Source of the DNA: Obelidium mucronatum
Lineage: Eukaryota > Chytridiomycota > Chytridiomycetes > Chytridiales > Chytriomycetaceae
Assembly (NCBI GenBank): GCA_025765595.1
Contig: JAIVFH010000060.1
Location: 62,001-126,000, forward strand
DNA length: 64,000 bases
Reading direction: 5' to 3'
How positions within the stretch are numbered: position 1 is the first letter of the stretch; every line of letters begins with the position of its first letter. Positions 40,798 to 52,271 of this stretch are shown in pieces. The notes under the pieces were generated by a model. It had not been told where the DNA came from. It saw only the letters and a program-made list of their open reading frames with translations, and made no database searches. The position numbers and the translations under genes were made by a program.

Positions 40798-41347
40798 TTA
40801 TTGCTCCAGCTGAATGGGATAAACCTTGCGCATCATAACTTCCTCCTTCGGTCTGTCTCCCGAGTCTGTGGGCACCATTCCCAACCGCTTCACAATGCTC
40901 ATTCCATGCGAAACTCGTCCAAAGATTGTGTGTTTTCCATCCAACCACGGTGTCGGCGCCAGCGTGATGAAAAACTGCGACCCATTCGTGTCCTTTCCCG
41001 AGTTGGCCATGCTCAGGATACCAGCACCTGAATGCTTGAGGTCTCGATGGATTTCGTCGGCAAACTTGTCCCCATAGATACTGGCTCCGCCTCGTCCAGT
41101 TCCCGTAGGGTCTCCCGTTTGAATCATAAAGTCTTGAATGACTCTGTGAAAGATGATGCCGTTGTAGTAGCCACGCCGGGCAAGTTCTACAAAGTTCTTG
41201 CATGTCTGTTCAGGTTTGACTTTTGTGTTTAGTTGTGCCGATGAAGACCTAAAAAACAACAATGCTAACCCGCGGTGCATGGTCCCAGTAGAGCTCAACG
41301 GTAACTTGTCCAGCGGAAGTTTCAATAACAACGTTTTCTCTGCTCAT
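40798..41347 (-). CDS. PPIL1: Peptidyl-prolyl cis-trans isomerase, PPIL1-type spliceosomal cyclophilin
   Basis: Exons 41347-41270 and 41205-40798 give 161 residues. Start [26 protein letters not shown], then [79 protein letters not shown]: catalytic Arg of FHRV and the [17 protein letters not shown] pocket are present. The YYNG and [10 protein letters not shown] stretch is typical of PPIL1, which joins activated spliceosomes with SKIP. The acceptor was placed at ACA TGC because it gives the family sequence HAPRTCKNF. Divergent to NRDE2, with 78 bases between starts. Confidence 0.92.
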
Positions 41348-41425
41348 GCTATGATGTTATTTTATTTTTATTTATTTTTATTTTATTTTATTTAATTCTA
41401 TTTCCCACAGCCAAACGAAAGACCC

Positions 41426-42182
41426 ATGTCTGGATTCCTCGGATCTTCGCTATTTCCAAGCTTCAATCCAATTCAAAGAGAAAGCGACAGCGAAAGTGAA
41501 CAAGAAGCATTGCGGAATCCAGTAACAGTGTTTTCGAATATTCAACTGACCGAAACAACGCCTACTACTGCATCAACTACTACAACTACAACAACTACAC
41601 AACCAGCACCGTCCTTCCCAACTTTCTCTTCCTTCTCTTTCAATGCACTCAAACCATCTGCCCAACAACCGCTCTCTTTACAAACAGCCTCTGGAACCAC
41701 CAGCCCTTCATTCAACAACCACGCAACCACCTCACCAAATGATCCAGACATGTCCAATAATTACCACACGACCCACGCGTCTTCAAACAACAAATCAACA
41801 TCTTCAAAGCGGAAAAAAAATAAGGAAAAGGAATCAAAAAAGAAACACAAATCAAAACACCACCACAGCAACAACAACAAGGATGATTTGGAAGACGGCA
41901 AAGTCGGTCCCACAGATCGTTACTCGGCGGAAAAGACACTGTCGGGGCATTCAAAACGTCTTCTCAATGTACAAATGTATTATCCATCAGACAATGATGC
42001 TGGAGCTGTGGTTCCCTCCTTCCAATCCAAAAACAACTACAGCAATACGTTGACGGAAGGGGATTTGGATATTTTCACGTTTGATAGAAAGGGTGATTCT
42101 GAAAACCGGAGGTATGGAAGTGCGAATGGAAGTGGTGGGAAAGGTGGCTCCAAGGTTCCAAGGTACCATTCCGTTGGTAGTT

Positions 42183-42244
<62 letters not shown>

Positions 42245-43649
42245 TACACCTGCTTCATATGGGCGGTTTCGGATAATTAACACAAAAAACGAACGAACGT
42301 AGATTGCATTTTGGGATCAGATCCACGGTATAGAATCAGTCGAGGAGCACGTGTTGGTGCGAATGCGATTGTAGTTTACATGTTGGGAGGAGGTGTTTCA
42401 GAACGACTTACAGATCGCGATTATCGGATGGCATTTCGTGTTCCCCCAGTTCAATTCCGAAGGTATTTTTTCCGACCAAAATGGCCATTCGATTCTAAAA
42501 ATCCGTAAAAAAAAAACAATGCAGTATTATGGATCAAAATGCGAAAACTCTTGCCGAGAAGAGTGCGGACAATGATGAGGACGACAAGTTGCTGGAGGAT
42601 TTTATTGCCTTCCCAAAAACCAAAACCTCGGCAGTTGTACGCTACGATTCAATCAAAAACAACAACAACAACAACAGTAATGATGAGACCTCTGACAAGG
42701 AGTCGTCCAGTTTCCCTTCTTCAGCCTCTCACCACCAAAATGTCCAAGAATCACCCGAATTCATTGAAAAAAACGCGGCGTCTCAACCTCCGGCTTGAAA
42801 ACAATCCCAAAAACCAGGCAACTTGGCTTGAACTCATAGACCTACAGGACTCACTTCTTGCCAACGCCGCCACCACAAACACAGGGATGGCCGCAGCTTC
42901 ATCCACCTCCATAACAGCAACAAGGCAAGCCAAACTGCATAAAGCGATTACAGAAAAGAAACTCGCAATCTATGAAAAAGCACTCAAGCATTTCCCTACT
43001 TGTTTGGAACTCCTGATTCCGTACCTTACTCTCTGTGAAATTGAATTCGGTGATTCTAATCCGACCCGTCTCTTGACACTCTGGGATCGGGTCTTGAAGC
43101 GAACGAAAGGCGAATCAGTCCAGTTGTGGGATAGGTACTTGACGTACCGACAGACGAGCTATTTGAGTTTCGGGGTGAACGGATTCGTGGATGCTGTTCA
43201 AGAATGTATGGATGTTTTAAAAGGCCTGGAAGGTAAAAAAGAAAGAAAAAAAAATACGAATCACATCACTTGAAACAATAGTACTCATTTACCGTTCTTT
43301 TTTTTTTATTTATTTAAAAAGACTCTGAATCAAATCAATCTGGACTTCTCCACATATTCACTCGCCTTTGTAACCTTCTGCATGAAAGCGGGTACACAGA
43401 ACGAGCAGTCGCGCTCTACCAAGGACAGATTGAATTTTCCTGCTTCACACCACCCGCGTTCGAAGAAATGGATTGGCGACAGAGGGTTGATTTGTTTGAA
43501 GATTTTTGGGAGAGTGAGTGTCCGCGCGTGGGTGAACCCGGCGCAACGGGTTGGAAAGCGAATGTGATGGGTGCGGAGGGGGTTGCAGGGTATAAACCGT
43601 TTAAAGCTGGGGATGATGAAGACTTGATTGTGAATGATGGGGATGGTAA

Positions 43650-43689
<40 letters not shown>

Positions 43690-45332
43690 GTGTGTGGGTT
43701 TTTTTATGTTTGGTTGATTTATATTGATTAACTTAGATGAGTACAAGATTTGGTTCAGAAAGGAAATGGAGTATTCATTCATGAATTGGGCACCTCAACG
43801 ATCTACTTCTGTCAAGGAAGAAGACCCAGATTCAATGCAAGACGGTGGAGATGAAGATGAAGAAGACGATGTTGATCCATTTGCTACAATCATCTTTGAT
43901 GATATCAGGCCATTTCTTTTCAACCTCAGTTCTCCGAACCTGAAATCGCAACTCATCTCCAATTTCTTGAACCTCTTGTCTTGTCAGTTCAACACTACGT
44001 GTACTTCTACCCCGTTGCTTGTAGTTGCCGAGTCATTAATGCGAGTAGAGCTTATGAACAACGCATTGGTGTCCCAGTTCTTCCCAAAACCCGTCGGAAA
44101 GGAAGTGGCGAATACGACTTCACCAGCATTTCCATCGTTCCCACTCAATAACTTCCCAATCACCGTTTCAACGCTTTATTCAAACTCAATAGCCGCTTCT
44201 TCCAATAACAACCCTTCGCTTCTCACACCCGCAGCAGTGGCATCCATCCAAGATTCGGGAAACCAAAAACTTGAATTCATCAAGCACGTTATTCGACAGT
44301 CTTGTAAAGCTGTGGATGACTGGGATGATATTGGAATTCCCTTGATTCTCTCCATGGAAGCGGCTTCTGCTGCTGGGGAAAGTAGTAAAGGGGGCGGCGT
44401 AAAAGCTGCACTCAAGTTGGGGAAATCTATGCTTAAAGAGGAAAGGATGAATTTATCGCTTTGGGCGTTTTATGCGGGATTGGAGGCTGGGCGAGGGAAG
44501 TTGGATGAGGTTGGTGTTTTCTCTGTGTTTTTTCTTCTTCTTAATTTTATATGTTTATTTTTTTTTCTTCTCGCCCAGGCACGCAAGATCTTTCAAACGG
44601 CTTTATCGGCATATCGAACTTTTCCTCCGGAGAATCAGCATGACGCAGTGTTGCTTTATGTAGCTTATACCGAATTGGAAATGGATTGTCAAGAGTACTG
44701 TCGAGCCTTATGGATTCTCGTTTCATTTGCAGACAGTTCTGTGGATCTTGGGAAAATTGAGACGGAGAGACCGAGTGCAACTCGGATTTTGAAGGCTCGG
44801 AAGGTATTGTTCTGGCTCTCTCCCTTTTGCGCCTCTCTGTTTCTTTTGTCGTTCGTTGATGGTATCTCTAACCCTTCGCGTTTTTTTTTTCGTCTAGTTT
44901 CTGAACGAAATGGCAGATGCAGCTATCCAAAAATGCAACTCGGATTATCAAGTCACACTCCAACAACCTTCATCCCAGGCGATCCGTATCACATCCTCTC
45001 TCATTACGTCCACGTGTCTGTTTGAATACCTGCATTCCAACAACAACATTGAAGAAGCATTTCAGTCCATATCCCTCTCGCTTTCAAAACTTGGTCTTTT
45101 GCCTGCCCTTCGAGAGCTCGTTTTAGAAACAAGGTTGAAACTTTACGTGACGCATTCAAAGAGACCGGGTGTCTTTGTCCGTCCAGGAGATATTCGTACT
45201 GCAATGGAGTTGGCGGTGTCTGAGTTCCCTCATAATACAAGTTTTTTGCTGCGGTTCGTGGAATATGAATCCAAAACAAAGATTGAAAACAAGGTCCGCA
45301 GGCTATTTGACGTTGAGTTGAAGAAGTGAGTG

Positions 45333-45366
<34 letters not shown>

Positions 45367-45758
45367 TTTACCAAAAGTGTATTGGAACTGATTGAACAAT
45401 ACAAAGGAATCCATCCTCAACCTTGTGGCTCTTTGCAATATTCACAGAACTGCATCACTATAGTGGACAAACTTATAACCCACATTCTGTCCGTTCCCTT
45501 TTTTCACGGGCTCATGAATGCCCTACTGGAAAACATTGTCCTTCAGTTTGGTACTTGTCCATCATTTTTGAGATCCTGCAAGGGAATGTGACAAAAGCCA
45601 AACAGCTTTTATTTCGGGCTATTCGAGAGTGTCCGTGGAGCAAGAAGTTGTACATGTTGGCTATGGGAGAGTTGAGGGGTGTTTTCGATGGGTCTGAGGT
45701 TGCTGAAATTATAGGGGTCATGGAGGAGAAAGAGATTCGGCTAAGATGTGCGATATGA
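41426..45758 (+). CDS. NRDE2: NRDE-2 family nuclear RNA regulator with two apparent frame breaks
   Basis: Eight exons: 41426-42176, 42303-42462, 42525-43232, 43322-43645, 43737-44509, 44579-44803, 44898-45325, 45378-45758 (about 1,250 codons). N-terminus is disordered with Lys-rich nuclear signals (SKRKKNKEKESKKKHKSK), then FTFDRKGD and SDPRYRISR; the body has HAT-type helices (RLENNPKNQATWLELIDLQD, LWDRYLTYRQ, IRECPWSKKLYM). NRDE2 works with MTR4 and the exosome and in small-RNA silencing. In exon 3 the run of seven A at 42767-42774 needs one base fewer; exon 8 needs a shift near 45415. Both lie in conserved sequence, so assembly error is as likely as decay. Confidence 0.85.
42186..42243 (+). 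repeat. 58-base poly-T tract at the 5' end of an NRDE2 intron
   Basis: A run of about 58 T starts 10 bases after the GT of the first NRDE2 intron. Similar runs follow the donors at 43646 (about 38 T) and 45326 (about 30 T) in the same gene. Their place near the donor, not the acceptor, is unlike a normal polypyrimidine tract. Confidence 0.85.
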
Positions 45759-45916
45759 TAGTATAGGAAGATTGTGAGCAATTATGGCGAAAGCCCAGTA
45801 AAATTGTTTAACAATAGAATTTTTTTCCTACATGATCAATAACTGAAATTAACAAGGCTGATAGTGTCGCCATAAATGGGAAAAAGAAAGAAACCGCTTT
45901 TTTAACGACAAATCGC

Positions 45917-48900
45917 ATGAGCCTTCTCAAATTCGTGGCAGTCCTCGCAGCGACTGTTGGCGTTTCTGTCTCAGCACTATCGACTTACCAAGATGTCGTT
46001 GGAGAAAGCGTTGCATTCAGTGTGAATACTCTCACTGGGCCAGTTTCTTATGGAGGTGGTCCCATCATTGCAAATGCTCAGGTGTATACGGCATACTTTG
46101 GCAGTTACGAATACAAGGATGAAATGGATGCCTTTTATGCCGGCCTCACCAACAGTCCAATCTTCGATATGTGTAAGACGACAAAGCTGAAAAACTGATG
46201 GCGTCTTTCCAATACTGAAATAACAATTAATGCAAAATTAGTGACAGAATATAATACCCCAACCCAATCGTTTGGTCGTGGGTCTTTGGCTGGTCGATTG
46301 AATACTTCAATTACACTCAACTTCACAAGCTTTCCCACAATGGTATTGGCTCTATACTCCTTGAACAACATCACCCCCAATGGAAACACATATATTGCTT
46401 TCCATTTCGGCGCTGAGTACGACTCTAATTTTGGTTCGTGTTCTGCATGGTGTGCATACCATTCCGGTTTCGGTTACAGTAACGGAAATACGAGATACTA
46501 TGCCGTGATGCCCCATTGCTCTGGAGGTTCCACGTGTGGGAATATGGGGTTTGCAAGTATGACATCGGCAGCTTCTCATGAATTGGTTGAAGCCGCAGCG
46601 GATCCTTACCCAGGAAACCTCACTGTTAACGGAATCAGTAAGAGCTACTACGGTTGGCTTGTTGGTGGCGCCGATGCACTTACAGGCGGTTTACCAAATG
46701 GAGAAGGTGAAATTGCCGACCTCTGTGCTTACAAATACTACACGTTTGTTTCTGGCGGAATTACTTATACTGCTCAGAAAATGTGGTCGAATTTGGTGAA
46801 TGGATGTTTTCCTGTTGGTTCAACCTTCACAACAACAACTACAGCAACAACGGCAACTAGTACGTCGACTACAATTGCTTCTACTACTGCCGTTTCTTCG
46901 ACGTCCACTTCTTTAGTGAGCCCACCATGGCCGCCTGTTCCTCCTACTGCCACAAGTGTTGGAAACACTGGTACAGCAGCCCCCTCTCCAGTTCCTACCA
47001 ACACAGGAACTGCCACAGTCATTTCCTTTTCCACATTTTACACTACAACTGCGTCTGCTCCATCTACTTTGACTTCGACGTTCAGCTCTACCACCACGGT
47101 TGTCGCTACTCCTTCAGCTAGTCAAACGCCAGCTGGAACCAGCACCGTTGCTTCTACTACCACCACTGCCGCCACCACGTCGCCATCAACTCCAACGGCA
47201 GCTGCAACCACCACCGTCGCTTCTGCTACCACCACTGCTGTTGCCACTACTTCAACGCCAGCTGGAACCACCACCGTTGCTTCTGTTACTACAACTGCTG
47301 TTACCACTACGCCAACGCCAGCTGGAACCACCACCGTTGCTTCTGCTACCACCACTGCCGTTACCACTCCACCATCTACTCCAACGCCAGCTGGAACCAC
47401 CACCGTCGCTTCTGCTACCACCACTGCTGTTGCCACTACTTCAACGCCAGCTGGAACCACCACCGTTGCTTCTGTTACTACAACTGCTGTTACCACTACG
47501 CCAACGCCAGCTGGAACCACCACCGTTGCTTCTGCTACCACCACTGCCGTTACCACTCCACCATCTACTCCAACGCCAGCTGGAACCACCACCGTCGCTT
47601 CTGTTACCACCACTGCTGTTGCCACTACTCCAACTCCAGCTGGAACCACCACCGTTGCTTCTGCTACCACCACTGCCGTTACCACTCCACCCTCAACACC
47701 AACTCCAGTTGAAACCACCACCGTCGCTTCTGCTACCACCACTGCCGTTACCACTCCACCCTCAACTCCAACTCCAGTTGAAACCACCACCGTCGCTTCT
47801 GCTACCACCACTGCCGTTACCACTCCACCATCAACTCCAACTCCAGTTGAAACCACCACCGTCGCTTCTGCTACCACCACTGCCGTTACCACTCCACCAG
47901 CAACTCCAACTCCAACTGAAACCACCACTGTCACTTCTGCTACTACGACTGCTGTTGCCACTACTCCAACGCCAGCTGGAACCACCACCGTCGCTTCTGC
48001 TACCACCACTGCCGTTACCACTCCACCGGCAACTCCAACTCCAGTTGAAACCACCACCGTCACTTCTGCTACTACGACTGCTGTTGCCACTACTCCAACG
48101 CCAGCTGGAACCACCGTTGCTTCTGCTACCACCACTGCCGTTACCACTCCACCATCAACTCCAACACCAGCTGGAACCATTACTGCCGCTTCTGCTACCA
48201 CCACTGCCGTAACCACTCCACCAGCGACGACAACTGCGACTGGATCCTCTACTGCTATTTCAGCCTCCACTACTCAAACAGTTGGTGGAACTGTGACTGT
48301 GTCGGGAACCAGTGTCACTTCGACCACTGTCAGCGGAACTCTCACTCTCGCCGCCACAACAACAACGACTTCGGCAGTATCTACTCCTACGTGCGATCCT
48401 CGATTCCCATCCAGCGTCTCAAATCCGTGCCCAGTCAACGCACCACCCTCTGATGTAGACACCATTGCGAAAACCATTATTCCAAACAATACGGTTTCCA
48501 CTCCGTTCACTGGTACATTTAATGCATCTGTTGTACCTCTCCCGACGTCGTTTGGTTCTTCAAACGATGTTGCATTGAACACATCTTTGGTTCAAATCAC
48601 TGCAGTCCTGACTCCAGGAGCACCGCTTGCGTTCAATGGTGTGCCTTTGCCAACAAGTTCGAATGTTCAGCTGAATGGAATCGTTGTTGGATTCACGTCT
48701 CCTGGATATTTGGTTAGTTCAATCACAGAGATTAAGGATTTGATAACTGAAATTTACGTCTCATAATTAGTTCAATGGTGTGCCGATTACTCATACCTAT
48801 AACAATGAATCATCCTTCACAATTCAAGCGGCCACTATTCCGAATGGTGTTCAATTCTCCTACATTCTTCCGCAGTTTATCCAGAGTCAGTGGTATGCCT

Positions 48901-49805
48901 TGTTCCTGAACAGCAACAAGACCAATCTACTCATTACGATTAATACTGGAACTGAAGTATTGGGTTCTGTGTCGGTGAACGTTACTGAAATTGGAGTCGG
49001 TCGCAAAAGGAGAGATAACTCTTTCACCTTCTTTAACGGAGCGACTCCCATCAATGCCGCTGCTACTTCGACATCTTCGGTGACTGCCAGTGGGTCGACT
49101 TGCACCAGTGCTGCTAGTCAAACAACCTGCACGGGTTCCGCTACAGTGACAAGCACCACCTGCACAGGTACCAAGCCTACAACAACTTGCACTGGTACAG
49201 CTGGTCAAACTTTGCCTGCTTCTCAAGCATCTCAAGCGACTTCTTCAAGCTGCTCCATGACATCTGCTAAAACCGCTACATCAACCTCTTCACCGACAGG
49301 AGCAGCACAAACAGCGCCAGCATCTTCATTACTTCCACCTACATACGCTCCAGGAGCAGTTCAACCCTCTGGTGCTTACATTGCTCCTGCATCCAATGCG
49401 CCCGCTGCTGGATCTGCTCCTTATGCCGCTCCTGCCCCCAACGCTCCCAGTCCGTCTAGTAGTGGAATTGCAGCAAATCCGTATGCTGCACCTCCCGCTT
49501 CGAATGCTCCTGGATCCGCTCCCGGACAAGTCAATCCATACGTTGCACCGGCGGCATCAAACACACCTGTATCTGTCGCGTATAATCCCTCCGCTACCTC
49601 TAACGCCCCCGCTGGTGGGGCGGGTAGTCCTTCCACCGCTGCCCAATATGTTGCGCCAGCATCCAACAATCCAGGCTCCACGAATAACGCGCTACCACCA
49701 TCAGCTACCAATAATGCCAATTTACTCAAGTCAAACTCCAAGAAAACATGCATTCCCAAAATAATTTCTGTGCTGGTCGTCAGTTACAGTGTTTTGTATA
49801 TGTGA
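45917..49805 (+). CDS. Large secreted EXORDIUM/PHI-1-like protein with mucin repeats and GPI-type end
   Basis: Exons 45917-46172, 46242-48712 and 48771-49805 give 1,253 residues. Signal peptide MSLLKFVAVLAATVGVSVSA. Residues to about 290 resemble plant PHI-1/EXORDIUM proteins: YGGGPIIANAQVYTAYFG, MTSAASHELVEAAADPYPG, GEIADLCAY. The HELVE stretch could suggest a metalloprotease relative, but no complete HExxH is present. Then a Thr-rich mucin region with an imperfect 22-23-residue repeat (PTPAGTTTVASATTTAVTT, about 47100-48210), a beta-rich C-domain, a Pro/Ala/Asn region and a hydrophobic end (IISVLVVSYSVLYM). It is probably an O-glycosylated, GPI-anchored cell-surface or wall protein. Confidence 0.8.
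47100..48210 (+). repeat. Coding minisatellite (Thr-rich, about 66-69 base period)
   Basis: Roughly sixteen imperfect units coding PAGTTTVASATTTAVTT variants follow one another in frame. Some units are pairwise identical over more than 100 bases (for example 47240-47400 and 47420-47580), which shows recent unit or block duplication. Both strands stay open in other frames here because of composition; those frames are not genes. Confidence 0.9.
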
Positions 49806-49919
49806 ACAAGCGGGGGGGAAAGCACCCACCTATCATGTTTCTTTTTTTTTTGTTATAGATAGTACAGTAGTAGAAATATAGTAAATCAAGAGTATTTTTT
49901 ATGAAAATCGGGTCATTTT

Positions 49920-52046
49920 CTATTGCTTTATTATCACCAGGGATTCATAGTCTGTTATCTGTGATACTTGAATTCCCATAATTGGGGAATACGCGGACGC
50001 ATCAGAAAATACACCAATTACGGGAGTCAGACGATTTACCAAACAAACCCTTGTTTCTTTATCTACAGATGTTGTACTAAGGAACCATCGACCACCCAAA
50101 CAGATCAATTCGGAATCGTGTGCGGGGTTCTTGTCCGTGACTAGACAAAAAACAGAACCCCCCGAAACAACACCCAGTTTCATTGCATACAAGGGCTTGG
50201 GCGAATAATCCGACGGTATACTTGCTGTGATGGAACCATCCATTTGAATAGCCAACGCAAGCCCTGCCGAGCTACACGCAAACGCCAGGCTCTCCGACAA
50301 GAACTTCCAAAGAAAGGAAGGAAACGGGTTATACCAACCATCCTCCGACATTCGCATCGCCCATAAAACAACAGTCAGTAATTCACACAGAGCAGTTTCT
50401 CTGGGAAATGCTTCCAACAAAGACTGCCGGATTACCGTCCCACCTGCAGCCGCCATCGTTGCTTGCTTGCGCATGTTCCTTGCGGCAATGGAAATATCCA
50501 TCTTCCTGCGCTGCAGCTCATCACAAAAACCAAAGTATCCGTATCGCCTAGCACCGCGATCAAGATAGTCAAACACCTTGTTGATGAGGAATACATTTGG
50601 TTCCTCCTCCAACAGCCCTGTTTCAACGGCAATCAAAATCAGCACTTGAGACACGGCAACATGCATTCGATCTGTATTGTTTTGTTTCCCGGCAAGGTTA
50701 TCTGAAGGCTTGAACTGCAAAGTTCCAAACATGTATGCAAAGTCCAAAACTTCCATCCACGTTGTCGCCGCCATCGGTGGCCCTAATCCCTTGAAAGAAG
50801 CAATTGAAGTATTGTAACAAACGAGATCAACACCATTCGCGTGGATATCGCAAACTGTTGGCTCTAAATTCATATTTGCAGTGATTCGGAAAACCTCTTG
50901 CATCGTTCGTCCCTGTAGATTCAACCCCACAGGGGTAAACCAATTTCGATTGTTACTCAAAGCCGCTATACAATCGAATTGCAGAAGCGGGAATGTGTAC
51001 GCTGCCAACCAGTTCACCACAACATCCACCCGCGTCGTGTAATCAAACTGCTGCGTGAACCCAGCCACAGCCTGAACGCCAAAATAATAGTCCTGGATCT
51101 GGCTACATCCTCGCGATAGCATGAATTGAACCAGCTTCTTTTTAAACTCAGGCTCCGTTTGCTCCAAAACCCCCAAAATCACGCCTACATCTTCACGATA
51201 CTGTTTCAGCTGCGCCGTAATCATCTCATGCGGCGCATTGCAAGCGTAAAACTGAGCAACAGTCTCAATAGCAGTCAAGATACTACTTCGAGAAACAACC
51301 GTCCTCGAACAACTCCCACTCAAACAACAGCACGTGTAATACAAATTCCGACTCAGAATTGCTTCCTGTAAAGTCCAGATTCTGGAATTATACACTGAAA
51401 GTGCGTCTGAAAACTTTTGTACGCGGTTTCTTATTTCTGCACAATCCTCGCCGTCATACTTTTTCCCTGCTCTACATGTTGCGGCGCGTTCGAAATCCAC
51501 ACCAACCAGTTCATCCAGCTTGATTTTCTCAGGGCATGTTAAACAGACATATGTTTTCACGGCTTTGGAATAAATGTCGCGCATGATTCCGATTTGGTGG
51601 CATTTGTCGGAAGGGTTGGTTTGGTCAATGCTGAAGAAGTCCACCCAGAGAGGCATTTTGGTTGCATCTGCGAGGGCTGTTATTCGGTCTAGTTTTTCGG
51701 GAGATGAGACCAGGAGGTTGAGGCGGTTTGAGCGGTGGTGTTGTTGTGGTGAGACTTTTCCCCAGACATGCGATACGACATTGTAAGGAACAGAGAAATC
51801 AGGAGCTGTTGAAAGGAGATATTTCTCAGGGATTATTTCGAGGGGCTGTGGTGGTGGTGCTGGTGGCGGCGAGAGCGTTGGTGGCGGGCGTGGTTGCGTT
51901 GATACTTGTTCTGGAGGAATTGAGTTTGTTGATCCTTTCTGAGTCGACCGCTTTTTCTTTTTGGTTGGCTTGGGACTCAAAACTTGGCTTTTCGATGCGT
52001 TCAATATCGCCGGTTCAACTTTGTGCTTTGATGGACGACATCCCAT
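49920..52046 (-). CDS. HET-domain (heterokaryon incompatibility-like) protein
   Basis: Single exon, 708 residues. HET motifs: VVSHVWG (about residues 90-96), MPLWVDFFSIDQTNPSDKCHQI and IGIMRDIYSKAVKTYVCL, then RIWTLQEAILSRNLYYTCC further on. The N-terminus MGCRPSK fits N-myristoylation (Gly2) with palmitoylation (Cys3), so membrane targeting is likely; a basic/Pro-rich linker (residues 25-70) precedes the domain. The C-terminal 400 residues are of unknown fold. HET domains trigger cell death on non-self recognition in filamentous ascomycetes and are related to TIR; a similar role here is only inference. Confidence 0.85.
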   Translation of the reverse strand: MGCRPSKHKVEPAILNASKSQVLSPKPTKKKKRSTQKGSTNSIPPEQVSTQPRPPPTLSPPPAPPPQPLEIIPEKYLLSTAPDFSVPYNVVSHVWGKVSPQQHHRSNRLNLLVSSPEKLDRITALADATKMPLWVDFFSIDQTNPSDKCHQIGIMRDIYSKAVKTYVCLTCPEKIKLDELVGVDFERAATCRAGKKYDGEDCAEIRNRVQKFSDALSVYNSRIWTLQEAILSRNLYYTCCCLSGSCSRTVVSRSSILTAIETVAQFYACNAPHEMITAQLKQYREDVGVILGVLEQTEPEFKKKLVQFMLSRGCSQIQDYYFGVQAVAGFTQQFDYTTRVDVVVNWLAAYTFPLLQFDCIAALSNNRNWFTPVGLNLQGRTMQEVFRITANMNLEPTVCDIHANGVDLVCYNTSIASFKGLGPPMAATTWMEVLDFAYMFGTLQFKPSDNLAGKQNNTDRMHVAVSQVLILIAVETGLLEEEPNVFLINKVFDYLDRGARRYGYFGFCDELQRRKMDISIAARNMRKQATMAAAGGTVIRQSLLEAFPRETALCELLTVVLWAMRMSEDGWYNPFPSFLWKFLSESLAFACSSAGLALAIQMDGSITASIPSDYSPKPLYAMKLGVVSGGSVFCLVTDKNPAHDSELICLGGRWFLSTTSVDKETRVCLVNRLTPVIGVFSDASAYSPIMGIQVSQITDYESLVIIKQ

Positions 52047-52271
52047 TGTTTTTTATCTGCCCATTATTATCCTTTTTTTCTATCACGCGTCAAATATAAA
52101 AGTGATTTCAATATTCTTCTATACGAGAATATACGTGCCATCATTTATCAATGTTCTACTACAAATACAAAAAGCGAAATATACAAGAAGAAGAAAAAAA
52201 ATTAATACCGAGTTTACAATAAGCCACCCCCACTCGTTAGGGGTTGCTAAAAAACACACACAACAAGCTTT

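Noticed and set aside
42045..42258. Poly-Lys or poly-Phe frames across the T run
   Set aside because: They only translate the 58-base T homopolymer in the NRDE2 intron.
45917..46800. Zinc metalloprotease (HExxH) call for the EXORDIUM-like head
   Set aside because: The motif is HELVE, without the second His, and the surrounding blocks fit PHI-1/EXORDIUM better.
47100..48270. Long open frames of 370 (Leu/Pro-rich, plus) and 382 (Val/Ala-rich, minus) residues
   Set aside because: They are other-frame readings of the Thr-rich minisatellite; composition alone keeps them open.
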